Made by a program: the position numbers and the translations under genes
The notes under the pieces: generated by a model
Seen by the model: the letters and a program-made list of their open reading frames with translations, nothing else
Told to the model about the DNA's origin: nothing
Database searches by the model: none
DNA from: JAIOSF01 sp963677755
GTDB taxonomy: Bacteria; Campylobacterota; Campylobacteria; Campylobacterales; Arcobacteraceae
Assembly: GCA_963677755.1 (NCBI GenBank)
Contig: OY782506.1
Span: 1-64,000, forward strand
Direction: 5' to 3'
DNA length: 64,000 nucleotides
In this document: one piece after another, positions 24,439 through 33,071 of the stretch
Numbering within the stretch: position 1 is the first letter of the stretch
Layout: the number at the start of each line of letters is the position of its first letter

Positions 24439-26466
24439 ATGAAAAAAATAAAAGATATATTCTTTTTAGTTGTTTTTACAGCACTATTAGCAATAAATTT
24501 GCATAGTGAAGATGGAAAAACAGTAGAATCCCAACCTCAAATACTCTTTGAACATGAAAATCTAAAAGAAGCACAAAATAGAAGAGAGTTGTTAATAAAA
24601 TTTAATACAGCTGTTTTATATCTTGAGCAAGAGGAATATATTCATGCAATCAAATTATTTAAACAATCATCTCAAATACTCAAAATTCCTTCTTATTTAA
24701 ATATAGGTATTGCTTATTATAAATTGGGTTCTATTAATAATGCTTATTTATACTTACGTAAAATATATGATTTTAAAGAGTTGCAATTTAAAGATAAGTA
24801 TTCTTATTTTAGTGCATCATATTATCTTTATAAAATAACAAAAGACAGAAAATATATTGATGAAATTACTAGTATAAGTGCAAAAGCAAAACGTTTAACA
24901 GATCATGAAAAATTGTTAGTTGTAGATACTCTTATTTTACAAAAAAGATATAAATATGCTTTAGATTTAGCTAAAGAGATAACTACAATTTCAAGTTTAA
25001 AACTAGCATTATTAAATATAAAATTGCGTGATTATAAAAATGCAAAATTTTACTTAGAAGAATCATACAATAATGCAAAAGGTGATAGAGAAAAGAATGA
25101 GGTATTATGGATTAAATTATTCAATGCATTAAAAGCAAACGATACAAAAAATATTGTAGAAACAATTACTAAAATAGAAGATAGAAAAAGAATATTTAAA
25201 GTAAATCAAGATTTAAAATTAGAATTATTTTTCAATAAAAATAAATATACTCCGAAAGAATATTTTGAACAGATTGTGAATTTATCCCACGATAGAAAGT
25301 TGGATTTTATCTATTATTTTGCTCCATTTATATTTGAAGACTATGATAGTTTAGGAGTAAATGAAGCAAGAGGATTTATAATTAAAAATGAGAATAGTAT
25401 TTCAGAACTCAATATGATGATTCAATACAATTCTGATTTTTTAGAAGTAGTAAAGTTAGATCCTATTCAAAGAACATATAAACTCCAAAAAATGATTGAT
25501 GAAAAATATGACAGAAAAGCATATGAATATTATAATTTAGCTTTAACGTATGCTCAAATATATGATTACAACAATGCATATAAGTATTTTAAGAAAGCGT
25601 ACAATTTAGATCATGGTAATAAACTATATGCAATTATGACATTTATTACATCTAAAAAATTAAGTCTTAATGAAGATAAGGTATTTTCAGAAATTTTATT
25701 AAAAAATATTTTATCAAAAAAAGGGACATTTGATTATTTGTCAAAATACATTTATAAAATTTTTGAAAATCCTGAAATTTTATTGGATGAAAAAAACTTA
25801 ACATATAAACAAAAAAAATCGATATTTTTTAGAGCATTGTATTTTATAGATAATATTAATAAAAATGGGATAGTTAAAACAGAACCTTTACTTGTCGAAT
25901 TTTCAAAAGATCCTTTAGTATATCTTTTGAACCTAATTGCTAGACAAAAAGGTGAAAATGATTATTTGTATGTATCAAGAATTCAAGATGAGTTACCAAA
26001 AGTATACAATAATACATTTTTAAAAGGGAGTTTGGTAATTACTGATTTCTATTTAGATACGTTAAAAGCTTTGGGGTTATTTAATAGAACAGATTTTGAT
26101 ATACCAAATCATAATGAACCTAGCTATCTTCGAACAAAAGCGATAGTTAATCTATATCAAAATAATCCAATTAAAAGTATAGAGATAATTGAGGTATTGC
26201 AAAAAAAATATAATTTACAAAGTGTAGATAGTTATTACATATTAGCAGCATCTCAATTGTCGGCTAATAGAGATGAATTTGCGTACACAACATTAAGTGA
26301 AATTGAATTAGTGTACAATGACAAAGATGCGAAATTTTTAAGTGGTATAAGGCTTATTCAAGATTTACGGTTAGGTTCTGCTCCACAACATTTTATGAAT
26401 AATTTACAAGGTAAATTAATTGATTTTAAACTTGACAAGTTCGATGATTTCTTAGAATCTTTATAA
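24439..26466 (+). CDS. secreted TPR-repeat protein of the flagellar cluster
   Basis: I take the ATG at 24439 because it gives a clean signal peptide (MKKIKDIFFLVVFTALLAIN, then a polar stretch from about residue 23); the open frame 13 codons longer overlaps the previous gene. The mature protein of about 650 residues is helical with TPR-like pairs, clearest at about 40-100 (AVLYLEQEEYIHAIKLFKQS) and 360-400 (YYNLALTYAQIYDYNNAYKYFKKAY). Periplasmic TPR proteins PflA and PflB build motor scaffolds in Campylobacter; this gene's location suggests a similar role, without proof. Confidence 0.7.
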   Translation: MKKIKDIFFLVVFTALLAINLHSEDGKTVESQPQILFEHENLKEAQNRRELLIKFNTAVLYLEQEEYIHAIKLFKQSSQILKIPSYLNIGIAYYKLGSINNAYLYLRKIYDFKELQFKDKYSYFSASYYLYKITKDRKYIDEITSISAKAKRLTDHEKLLVVDTLILQKRYKYALDLAKEITTISSLKLALLNIKLRDYKNAKFYLEESYNNAKGDREKNEVLWIKLFNALKANDTKNIVETITKIEDRKRIFKVNQDLKLELFFNKNKYTPKEYFEQIVNLSHDRKLDFIYYFAPFIFEDYDSLGVNEARGFIIKNENSISELNMMIQYNSDFLEVVKLDPIQRTYKLQKMIDEKYDRKAYEYYNLALTYAQIYDYNNAYKYFKKAYNLDHGNKLYAIMTFITSKKLSLNEDKVFSEILLKNILSKKGTFDYLSKYIYKIFENPEILLDEKNLTYKQKKSIFFRALYFIDNINKNGIVKTEPLLVEFSKDPLVYLLNLIARQKGENDYLYVSRIQDELPKVYNNTFLKGSLVITDFYLDTLKALGLFNRTDFDIPNHNEPSYLRTKAIVNLYQNNPIKSIEIIEVLQKKYNLQSVDSYYILAASQLSANRDEFAYTTLSEIELVYNDKDAKFLSGIRLIQDLRLGSAPQHFMNNLQGKLIDFKLDKFDDFLESL

Positions 26467-26469
26467 AAA

Positions 26470-26510
26470 TTATACAAAAAGTACAATTATAATAATTTTT
26501 ATGATATAAT
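26470..26510 (+). promoter_or_regulatory. promoter of flaG-fliY-motAB operon
   Basis: TATGATATAAT at 26500-26510, identical to the box before fliN, with TTATACAAAA at 26470-26479. Spacing between the two is 20 bases here and 10 at fliN, one helical turn more. A strong AAGGAGG ribosome site precedes the ATG at 26540. Confidence 0.6.
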
Positions 26511-26539
26511 AATTGCATATTTAATCTAAGGAGGACAGT

Positions 26540-26851
26540 ATGCAGTTAGGAAGACTTGAAACAATGGATCAAGCACAAGTTGATTATGTATCTAAGATAT
26601 CTAAAATCCAAGAATCAGATCAAAAAGCAAAAATCGATCCAGATGAAAAATACAAAAATGCTTCTGCAAAAGTTGAAGCCCCAGATAATGAAGTTATATT
26701 AGATAATGTAAAATTCGGTTATAACTCAGACACAAATGACTTTTTTGTGAGAATTCAAAAAGGTGACATTGAGTGGAAGTATCCAACAGAAGATATGATG
26801 AAATTAAAGCAAGCTTTAATGGAAGCATACAGAAATAATCAAGAAATGTAA
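26540..26851 (+). CDS. flaG: FlaG-like flagellar protein
   Basis: 103 residues. The C-terminal half matches the FlaG pattern: a strand with FGYNSDTNDFFVRI, then a hydrophobic-proline turn (WKYPTEDMMKLKQAL), comparable to the 'VIRQIP-E-L' end of FlaG. The N-terminal half is polar. FlaG influences filament length in Campylobacter and Pseudomonas. Unlike those relatives it is not beside fliD or fliS here. Strong ribosome site AAGGAGG and its own promoter suggest high expression. Confidence 0.5.
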   Translation: MQLGRLETMDQAQVDYVSKISKIQESDQKAKIDPDEKYKNASAKVEAPDNEVILDNVKFGYNSDTNDFFVRIQKGDIEWKYPTEDMMKLKQALMEAYRNNQEM

Positions 26852-26864
26852 TTAGGGTTAGTAA

Positions 26865-27722
26865 TTGGCATCAGATATATCAAATATTATAAAAAGTGAG
26901 ATTGCAACAACTTTAGAGAGTTTACTTTCATTAACAAGTAGTGTAGAAAGTGTTTCACTTTTAAGTGATGATGAACTTAAAGGTACACAATGTATAAAAG
27001 TTGGTACAAGTTTTGAGTTTGCTTCAAAGACATCGATGTGGAACTTTTATATTCCAACAGCAACAGCAACACAGTTTGAATACTTGATGTTAGGTGGAGC
27101 TACAGACTTAAAAGAGAGTATTGATGATGAAATAACAGATGCTGTAAAAGAGATAGTATCAACTATATCTGGAAGTATTGTTACTAGTGTTAATGCACAA
27201 GGTTTTGATGATATTGGCGGATTGAAGTTCACTTTAGGTGATAGTGTTATTGTGGATTGTGGAGATATTGCTGATAAAACACAAAGTTATAAATTTGTGT
27301 TTAAATTAAATGAAGATGATTATGTATTAATTATTGAATTTGATTCCAATATTATAAAGTTTTTATCATCAATCTCTGGACAAAACCAAACTGATGAAGA
27401 TTCAAGTGCTACTACAACATCAAAAGAAGTAACAGGAGCTGGTTCGATACTAAATTCTCTTTTAGGTGAAGAATCGGTTGATAACTTACGATTATTGTTT
27501 GATATAAAGATGAAGCTAAGTGTTCGACTAGGAACTAAGATTTGTCTTTTAAGGGATGTCATAAGTTGGGATATTGGTGAAATAATTGAATTAACACAGA
27601 TGACAAATGAACCTTTAGATATATTAGTAAATGGTGTAGTTATTGGTAAAGGTGAAGCTGTAATTGTTGATGGAAAATTTGGTGTAAAGATAAAATCAAT
27701 AGGTGTAAAGAAAGTTAATTAA
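26865..27722 (+). CDS. fliY: flagellar switch protein FliY
   Basis: 285 residues. Residues 1 to about 170 form a CheC-like domain (FYIPTATATQFEYLM; DAVKEIVST); residues about 205-280 form a FliN-like SPOA domain (LRLLFDIKMKLSVRLGT ... VNGVVIGKGEAVIV). This is the FliY arrangement. The CheC phosphatase pattern D-xxx-E-xx-N reads D92-E96-S99, so the Asn is lost and activity on CheY-P is doubtful. The start is TTG at 26865 (TTGGCATCAGAT), 14 bases after the flaG-like stop. FliM is not in this window. Confidence 0.88.
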   Translation: MASDISNIIKSEIATTLESLLSLTSSVESVSLLSDDELKGTQCIKVGTSFEFASKTSMWNFYIPTATATQFEYLMLGGATDLKESIDDEITDAVKEIVSTISGSIVTSVNAQGFDDIGGLKFTLGDSVIVDCGDIADKTQSYKFVFKLNEDDYVLIIEFDSNIIKFLSSISGQNQTDEDSSATTTSKEVTGAGSILNSLLGEESVDNLRLLFDIKMKLSVRLGTKICLLRDVISWDIGEIIELTQMTNEPLDILVNGVVIGKGEAVIVDGKFGVKIKSIGVKKVN

Positions 27723-27733
27723 AATGAGTAAAA

Positions 27734-28492
27734 ATGGATAAAACGACCGCAGGTGGATTAGCAGGAGTTTGGGGACTAGTATCTTTAGCGATAGTTCTTG
27801 GTGGTGCCGGATTTGGAGCATATGTTGATATCCCATCAGTAATTATCGTTTTAGGTGGTACTGTTTCTGTAACAATTGCTCAATATGAAAGTAGTGATTT
27901 AGGTAGATTTGGTAAGGCTGTTGGAATAGCTATGAACGAAGTAAAAGTTGAACCAATAGATGAATTAATAGAGAAAATAATCATATATGCTACAGATATT
28001 AAAAAAAATGGTGTAATGTCAGTTGAAGCAAAAATTCAAGAAGAATCGAATCCCTTTTTCAAAGAGGCATTCAATCTTTTAGTTGATAATACAAAACCAG
28101 ATGTTTTAGAAAATCTTTTGGAGATAAAATTAGAGCATATGGAAAATAGACATAGCACGATGATTGCTATGTTTAGTAGTATTGGTGGAACAGCAGGTGC
28201 TATGGGTATGACAGGAACTCTTGTAGGTCTTGTAGCAATGCTTGCAAATCTTTCTGATCCTTCAGCTGTTGGTCCTGCTATGGCGGTTGCTCTTTTAACA
28301 ACTATGTATGGTTCTTTATTAGGTACAGGGTTTGCTGGTGTAATGGAAAATAAACTTACACAAAAACATAAAAAAGAATTAATTAGTTGTCAAATTATTA
28401 TTCAAGGTTCTCATATGATAGCTTCTGAAGAGTCTATCGGTAATGTTAAAATGAAACTAGGGGCAATTATGCCTGATGATACAGATTCGTAA
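27734..28492 (+). CDS. motA: flagellar stator protein MotA
   Basis: Inner-membrane stator subunit, 252 residues, four membrane helices: two near the N-terminus (ALVSLAIVLGGAGFGAYV-like and the IIVLGGTVSV segment) and two near 145-200 (GTAGAMGMTGTLVGLVAML ... AVALLTTMYGSLLGTGF) with the conserved Pro region. The cytoplasmic loop between them holds charged residues that face FliG. Immediately followed by motB. Confidence 0.95.
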   Translation: MDKTTAGGLAGVWGLVSLAIVLGGAGFGAYVDIPSVIIVLGGTVSVTIAQYESSDLGRFGKAVGIAMNEVKVEPIDELIEKIIIYATDIKKNGVMSVEAKIQEESNPFFKEAFNLLVDNTKPDVLENLLEIKLEHMENRHSTMIAMFSSIGGTAGAMGMTGTLVGLVAMLANLSDPSAVGPAMAVALLTTMYGSLLGTGFAGVMENKLTQKHKKELISCQIIIQGSHMIASEESIGNVKMKLGAIMPDDTDS

Positions 28493-28506
28493 AAAGAAGA
28501 ATATAG

Positions 28507-29301
28507 ATGGCTAAACAAAAGTGTCCTGATTGTCCTAAATGTTTACCAGGTTGGCTAGTTCAATTTGGTGACTTAATGTCGCTTTTATTATGTTTTTTTA
28601 TTTTGCTTTTATCAATGGCTACAATGGACAAAAAAAAAGTTGAAGAGTACTTTGAAATTATGCGACGAAGTATGGGGTTTTTGCAAGGTTCAACAGATAC
28701 AGCAGAGGCTGAAGATGAGTCTTTATCCTCATTTCATGCGGATAAAAGTGATTCGGGTAGTGGTGATGATAATGGACAAAATACGGAAGCAGCAGATATT
28801 TCTCAAAAAGTAGAAGAGGTAACACAAGAGTTTAATGATACAAGTGAAGAAGAAAATCAAAAAGTAGAAATGACCCTTAAGGGGAATAATGAATTTACAC
28901 TTGATATCCCGTCTTCTTTAATGTTTGAAGAAGGTGAATATGCATTAGATAATCCCAATGCTAAAAGATTTATCAATAAATTAACTAAAGTTCTAAAAAC
29001 AATGACTCAACAATTTGATATTGAGGTTGCAGGACACACTGGTTCGAATTATTTAAGGGGTGAAGGGATACCAAGAGATTCTTGGGATTTATCTGCTTTA
29101 CGTGCCATATCTGTGGTCAAAGAGTTGATAAAAAATCAGATGGATCCTGCCACATTAAAAGTGAGTGCTTTTGGCTCTTATAGACCTAAAAGTGATGATG
29201 CCTTTGAAAATAGAAGGGTTGAACTAAGGTTTGTATCAACAAGCCAAAATAACAATCGTATGGCTCAAGAGGAAAACTTTTTTGACAGAATAGAAGAATA
29301 A
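28507..29301 (+). CDS. motB: flagellar stator protein MotB
   Basis: Stator subunit that anchors to peptidoglycan. One N-terminal membrane helix with the ion-carrying Asp in FGDLMSLLLCFFILLLS (about residue 24). An acidic, Ser/Asp-rich linker follows (about 60-115). The C-terminal OmpA-type domain (about 130-245) has EVAGHTG, LSALRAISVVKEL and ENRRVELRF. The short N-terminal CPDCPKC cluster before the helix is unusual. The ion used cannot be told from this sequence. Confidence 0.94.
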   Translation: MAKQKCPDCPKCLPGWLVQFGDLMSLLLCFFILLLSMATMDKKKVEEYFEIMRRSMGFLQGSTDTAEAEDESLSSFHADKSDSGSGDDNGQNTEAADISQKVEEVTQEFNDTSEEENQKVEMTLKGNNEFTLDIPSSLMFEEGEYALDNPNAKRFINKLTKVLKTMTQQFDIEVAGHTGSNYLRGEGIPRDSWDLSALRAISVVKELIKNQMDPATLKVSAFGSYRPKSDDAFENRRVELRFVSTSQNNNRMAQEENFFDRIEE

Positions 29302-29310
29302 GGAGAACTT

Positions 29311-29607
29311 ATGGAAATAAATAATCAATTTTTGGATATGAATACTATTAAGCCAAAGTCTTATGATAATATTGCAAATAAAAATCTTAAGAATGATAGC
29401 TCTTTAAGAGATGTATGTGATAATTTTGAAGCATTTTTTATGAATCAAATATTAGAAACATCATTAAAATCAACTAATGTAGCGGGTGAAGGAACTGGTT
29501 CTGAAATAATAAAAGGGATGTATACAGATGCAATATCTCAAAATTCTTCAGGAAGTTTAGGAATAAGCGATATGTTATATAAATTTTTAAGTGAGAAAAA
29601 ATCATGA
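29311..29607 (+). CDS. flgJ: rod-binding protein FlgJ, no muramidase domain
   Basis: 98 residues corresponding only to the N-terminal rod-cap domain of FlgJ: VCDNFEAFFMNQILETSLKST and GSEIIKGMYTDAISQ. The glucosaminidase domain of enterobacterial FlgJ is absent, as usual in Campylobacterota. Its stop overlaps the next ATG (ATGA). The order flgJ-flgN-like with no flgM between them differs from Campylobacter. Confidence 0.85.
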   Translation: MEINNQFLDMNTIKPKSYDNIANKNLKNDSSLRDVCDNFEAFFMNQILETSLKSTNVAGEGTGSEIIKGMYTDAISQNSSGSLGISDMLYKFLSEKKS

Positions 29608-29981
29608 TAGAAACTACTGTGGAACAATTAAAATCAATTGTAAGTCAATTGCATAACTCTATATTATTAGATATTGAAGATGTTAAAAAAGCCAAGCATG
29701 AAAGCTTAGTTCAAAGAAATGAGATTAAACTGGACTTAATGGATAATTTATCTAAATTAAAACAAAATTTAAATGAAGAATTGTCTTCTGAATACCAAAA
29801 AGGTGTGGATATTACAATCTATAAAAATTCAATTGATGAATTAGAAGCACAATTGGGTGATTTGTATCGTGCAAATGGAAAGTTAGCATCAATAGTATTG
29901 CCTGTTAAAGAGATGTATAAAGAGATTATAGATGACCTAACAGCACAAAATGGCGGAGCACTTATTGAGGTGATGGCATAG
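29604..29981 (+). CDS. flgN: FlgN-like export chaperone
   Basis: 125-residue all-helical protein. FlgN-like features are an N-terminal helix that begins near TTVEQLKSIVSQLHNSILLDIEDVKKAKHE, a middle acidic coil and a final helix. FlgN is the cytoplasmic chaperone for the hook-filament junction proteins FlgK and FlgL. Sequence similarity in this family is low; the call rests on length, helix pattern and the position just after flgJ. Confidence 0.55.
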   Translation: MIETTVEQLKSIVSQLHNSILLDIEDVKKAKHESLVQRNEIKLDLMDNLSKLKQNLNEELSSEYQKGVDITIYKNSIDELEAQLGDLYRANGKLASIVLPVKEMYKEIIDDLTAQNGGALIEVMA

Positions 29982-30388
29982 TGTTAAAAAATATTTATTT
30001 TATATTGTTATTATGTTGTTTACCTTTAGTACTATTGGCTGATGATATTAATGTAGTGCCAATTGCAAATAAAGATATCAGTTATAAATCAAAAATATAT
30101 TCTCATAATACAAGATTGATACAAGCAAATAAACAATACAAATGTAAAAAATATCTTGATGTAATAACTTTGAAAAAAAATAAATATTATGCACAACATT
30201 ATATAGGGAAAAATAGAGCAATATGTGCAGAAGATGTATTTATCCCAAAATCAAATACAATCAAGTTTAAATTTGGAAATCTAGAAATAGAAAGGTCTGG
30301 TACTATTGTTAAGGAAACTGATGAGTATATAAAAATTAAGAACTTTGATGGTACAATAGACAAGATATATAAAGACGGAAGAAACTAA
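29981..30388 (+). CDS. secreted FlgA-like (SAF-type) protein
   Basis: 135 residues with a signal peptide (about 1-20, LLLCCLPLVLLADD). The mature part shows two SAF-like segments (VPIANKDISYKSKI; YYAQHYIGKNRAICAEDV) and a last strand pair (YIKIKNFDGTIDKI) like the C-terminal end of the P-ring chaperone FlgA. It is shorter than typical FlgA. The start is GTG at 29981, one base overlapping the previous stop. Two cysteines remain in the mature protein. FlgA is my best guess from pattern and context. Confidence 0.45.
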   Translation: MLKNIYFILLLCCLPLVLLADDINVVPIANKDISYKSKIYSHNTRLIQANKQYKCKKYLDVITLKKNKYYAQHYIGKNRAICAEDVFIPKSNTIKFKFGNLEIERSGTIVKETDEYIKIKNFDGTIDKIYKDGRN

Positions 30389-31540
30389 ATGAAAATGCTC
30401 TCATTTTTAGGTGAATCACCTACAAAAGCTTTACAAAATGCACAAAAAGAGTGTGGTCCTGATGCTGTAGTTATATCTACTAAAAAAATATCATCTAACG
30501 GTAAAGATAGTGTAAATATGTATGAGATCACTGTTGCCTTAGAAGAGGAATATGATAATAACAAAAAAATATCTAAACAACAAGTAGTGCATCATCAAAC
30601 TAAATCACAAACACAAAGCGTAGACGCTCAATTTTATGATTTTCGAGCAGAAATCGAACATATGCAAGAGTCTTTATCACGAGTACAAAAAACTCTTTGG
30701 GAACCAAAAAGCCAATTATATGATTTAGTTATTCCACCTGAGTTTATAGATATATATACATTGTTTGAAGAGAATGAATTTGATCCAGAGATGACATATA
30801 GCATTATGAAGAAAACAATAGAACAGTTACCAGTAGCTATGAAGTCAAATCCTGAAAAAATAAAAAACTTTTTTAAATTAATTTTGAGAAGAGTAATTGC
30901 GATTAAACATGAGGTACCTCTACGAGTGCATCAAAGAAAAGTGATGATGTTTGTAGGACCAACAGGAGTAGGGAAAACAACAACTATTTCAAAACTAGCT
31001 GCTCGATATGCATATAAGTTAGGAATTAATTATAAAGTAGGGATAATAACTTTAGACTCATTTAGAGTGGGTGCTGTTGAGCAATTAAGAGCTTATACAA
31101 ATATTATGAGATTACCATTAGAAGTGGTTAAAAAACCTGAAGAGTTAAGTGAAGCTATTATGAGATTAAAAGATTGTCATTATATATTGATTGACACAGC
31201 AGGGGGAAGTCAGTATGATATGGATAAGATTGAGTTAATTAATCAATATCAACAAAATGCAACAGAAACTCCAATTGAAAAAATGCTAGTGATGCCATCA
31301 AATGTAAAAACAACTGATTTATATGAGATATATAATAGTTATTCAACATTACATATACATAATTTAATTTTTACAAAACTAGATGAAACCATAAGTTATG
31401 GTAATCTAATATCATTTGCACATAAGACAAAAAAATCAATTTGCTATTTATCTGTGGGACAAAATGTACCAGATGATTTACACGAGGCTAGCAGTGAGTA
31501 TTTGATAGATTGTTTTATGAATAAAAAACATAGTTCTTAA
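30389..31540 (+). CDS. flhF: flagellar placement GTPase FlhF
   Basis: SRP-type GTPase that sets flagellar position at the pole. An N-terminal B region (1 to about 110) is followed by the N domain and the G domain: P-loop GPTGVGKTTT (190-199), then ITLDSFRVGAVEQL, LIDTAGGS and TKLDE. The ATG immediately follows the TAA of the upstream gene. Followed by flhG, as in Campylobacter. Confidence 0.95.
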   Translation: MKMLSFLGESPTKALQNAQKECGPDAVVISTKKISSNGKDSVNMYEITVALEEEYDNNKKISKQQVVHHQTKSQTQSVDAQFYDFRAEIEHMQESLSRVQKTLWEPKSQLYDLVIPPEFIDIYTLFEENEFDPEMTYSIMKKTIEQLPVAMKSNPEKIKNFFKLILRRVIAIKHEVPLRVHQRKVMMFVGPTGVGKTTTISKLAARYAYKLGINYKVGIITLDSFRVGAVEQLRAYTNIMRLPLEVVKKPEELSEAIMRLKDCHYILIDTAGGSQYDMDKIELINQYQQNATETPIEKMLVMPSNVKTTDLYEIYNSYSTLHIHNLIFTKLDETISYGNLISFAHKTKKSICYLSVGQNVPDDLHEASSEYLIDCFMNKKHSS

Positions 31541-31551
31541 GGGCACATATT

Positions 31552-32367
31552 TTGTTTGACAAAATATCTGAACAAGCGAATAAACTTGTTTCAATAACAA
31601 AAAGACATAATAGAAACTCAAAAACAAAAGTTGTAGTTATTACTTCGGGGAAAGGTGGTGTTGGAAAATCAACACTCACTGCTAACATAGCTTACTTATT
31701 ATCGCAACAAGGAAAAAATGTAGTTGTATTTGATGCGGATATTGGGCTAGCAAATCAACAAGTTCTTTTTGATATTAAACCTAAAAAAACATTTTTTGAT
31801 TATTTAGATGGAACATGTTTATTAGAAGATATTTTTTTAGAAACTAGTTATTCAAATATCACATTAGTAGCAGGAAAAAGTGGATACCAAAATGGAAAAC
31901 TAAATAATAGTATGATGTTTTCAAGAATTGTTGATGATATATTAGAATTAAATAAGTATGATATATTACTTATTGATACAGGTGCTGGTATAAATGAACA
32001 TGTACAAGAATTTTTAAATTTAACCGATAATATTTTAGCAGTTACAACAACAGATCCTAGTGCATTAACAGATGTTTATGCACTTTTAAAAATGATAAGC
32101 CTAAAAAAAGAAAGGTTAATGTTGTGCTTTAATTATACCTCTAAATATGAAATTGGAGAAACAATAACTAAATCTATTACAAAGTTAGCATTAAAAAATA
32201 AACTTAATAGAAAATTTATGGTACAATATATGGGAAATATAAGTGAGATGAAAAGTATTGCAATAACTGGTAGATTGAGAAAACTTTTTACAAAAGAGTT
32301 AAGGCAAGAAATAGCATCTCAAGAGTTGCGAATGGTAGTTGATAACTTAGTAAAACAAATAGGATAA
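31552..32367 (+). CDS. flhG: flagellar number regulator FlhG (YlxH, MinD-like)
   Basis: MinD-family ATPase that limits flagellar number with FlhF. The deviant Walker A is SGKGGVGKS (32-40), followed by VFDADIGLANQQ and LIDTGAG. The N-terminal helix holds SEQANKL, matching the DQAxxL motif by which FlhG activates FlhF. The start is TTG at 31552. The C-terminal membrane-targeting helix is present but short. Next is a small membrane protein; fliA, which follows in Campylobacter, is missing. Confidence 0.93.
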   Translation: MFDKISEQANKLVSITKRHNRNSKTKVVVITSGKGGVGKSTLTANIAYLLSQQGKNVVVFDADIGLANQQVLFDIKPKKTFFDYLDGTCLLEDIFLETSYSNITLVAGKSGYQNGKLNNSMMFSRIVDDILELNKYDILLIDTGAGINEHVQEFLNLTDNILAVTTTDPSALTDVYALLKMISLKKERLMLCFNYTSKYEIGETITKSITKLALKNKLNRKFMVQYMGNISEMKSIAITGRLRKLFTKELRQEIASQELRMVVDNLVKQIG

Positions 32368-32374
32368 GATAATT

Positions 32375-32707
32375 ATGAAGACGGAAGAATTTTCAAAAAG
32401 ATTATTACAAAGTCGAATATTTGATACGTATGTTGCAGCAGTTTTTTTTGGTACGGTGATATTTTTTGTTATAAATGCATCTTTTTATACCCCTTTAGAG
32501 ATGATGATCGGAATTGTTATTGTCACTATATTATTTAAAGGTGTTGCTAATATGATGATATCTATGACGATTTCTTTGTTTAATTTGTCAAACGAACAAG
32601 ATAGAATAGAGTTTGAAAAATCATCAAATAGTTTAGAATCATTAATAAGTGATTTAGCTATACAAGAAGCTGCAACTCAGACTAACAAAACAATAAATAA
32701 TAGTTAA
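32375..32707 (+). CDS. small membrane protein of the flhF-flhG locus
   Basis: 110 residues with two hydrophobic helices (about 16-36 and 40-70). It sits where Campylobacter jejuni has Cj0062c, an integral membrane protein between flhG and fliA; the size and topology agree. No function is established. Here it is followed directly by fliE rather than by fliA. Confidence 0.65.
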   Translation: MKTEEFSKRLLQSRIFDTYVAAVFFGTVIFFVINASFYTPLEMMIGIVIVTILFKGVANMMISMTISLFNLSNEQDRIEFEKSSNSLESLISDLAIQEAATQTNKTINNS

Positions 32708-32717
32708 AGGATAAAAT

Positions 32718-33044
32718 ATGAAATTAACTGAAGTAACAAATTCATTAAGTGGTATGAATAAAAGTTCACTATTAAATTCAGTTATCAGTAGTGGAGATAT
32801 GTCAAAGAATCAGCAGTCAAATAGCGAATCTTTTGCCGAAGTTTTAAAGCAATCTGTAAATGAAGTAAATGATTCTCAAGTTCAGGCATATAATGCGATG
32901 GAAGATATAGCTACAGGAAAAGTTGAAAATTTACAAGAAGCTGTACAAAAGATAGAAGAAGCAGAATTGAGTTTAAAACTAGGACTAGAGGTTAAAAATA
33001 AAGCATTAAGTGCATATAAGCAAGTAATGGCAATGCAAATATAA
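32718..33044 (+). CDS. fliE: flagellar hook-basal body adaptor FliE
   Basis: 108 residues. FliE marks are SFAEVLKQSVNEVNDSQVQAYNAMEDIATGKVENLQEAVQKIEEAELSLKLGLEVKNKALSAYKQVM. FliE joins the MS ring to the rod. It precedes flgC, and the pair lies far from flgB. Ribosome site AAGGAT at 32707. Confidence 0.93.
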   Translation: MKLTEVTNSLSGMNKSSLLNSVISSGDMSKNQQSNSESFAEVLKQSVNEVNDSQVQAYNAMEDIATGKVENLQEAVQKIEEAELSLKLGLEVKNKALSAYKQVMAMQI

Positions 33045-33071
33045 ATTTGTGAAGTTATAAAGGAGTTTACG

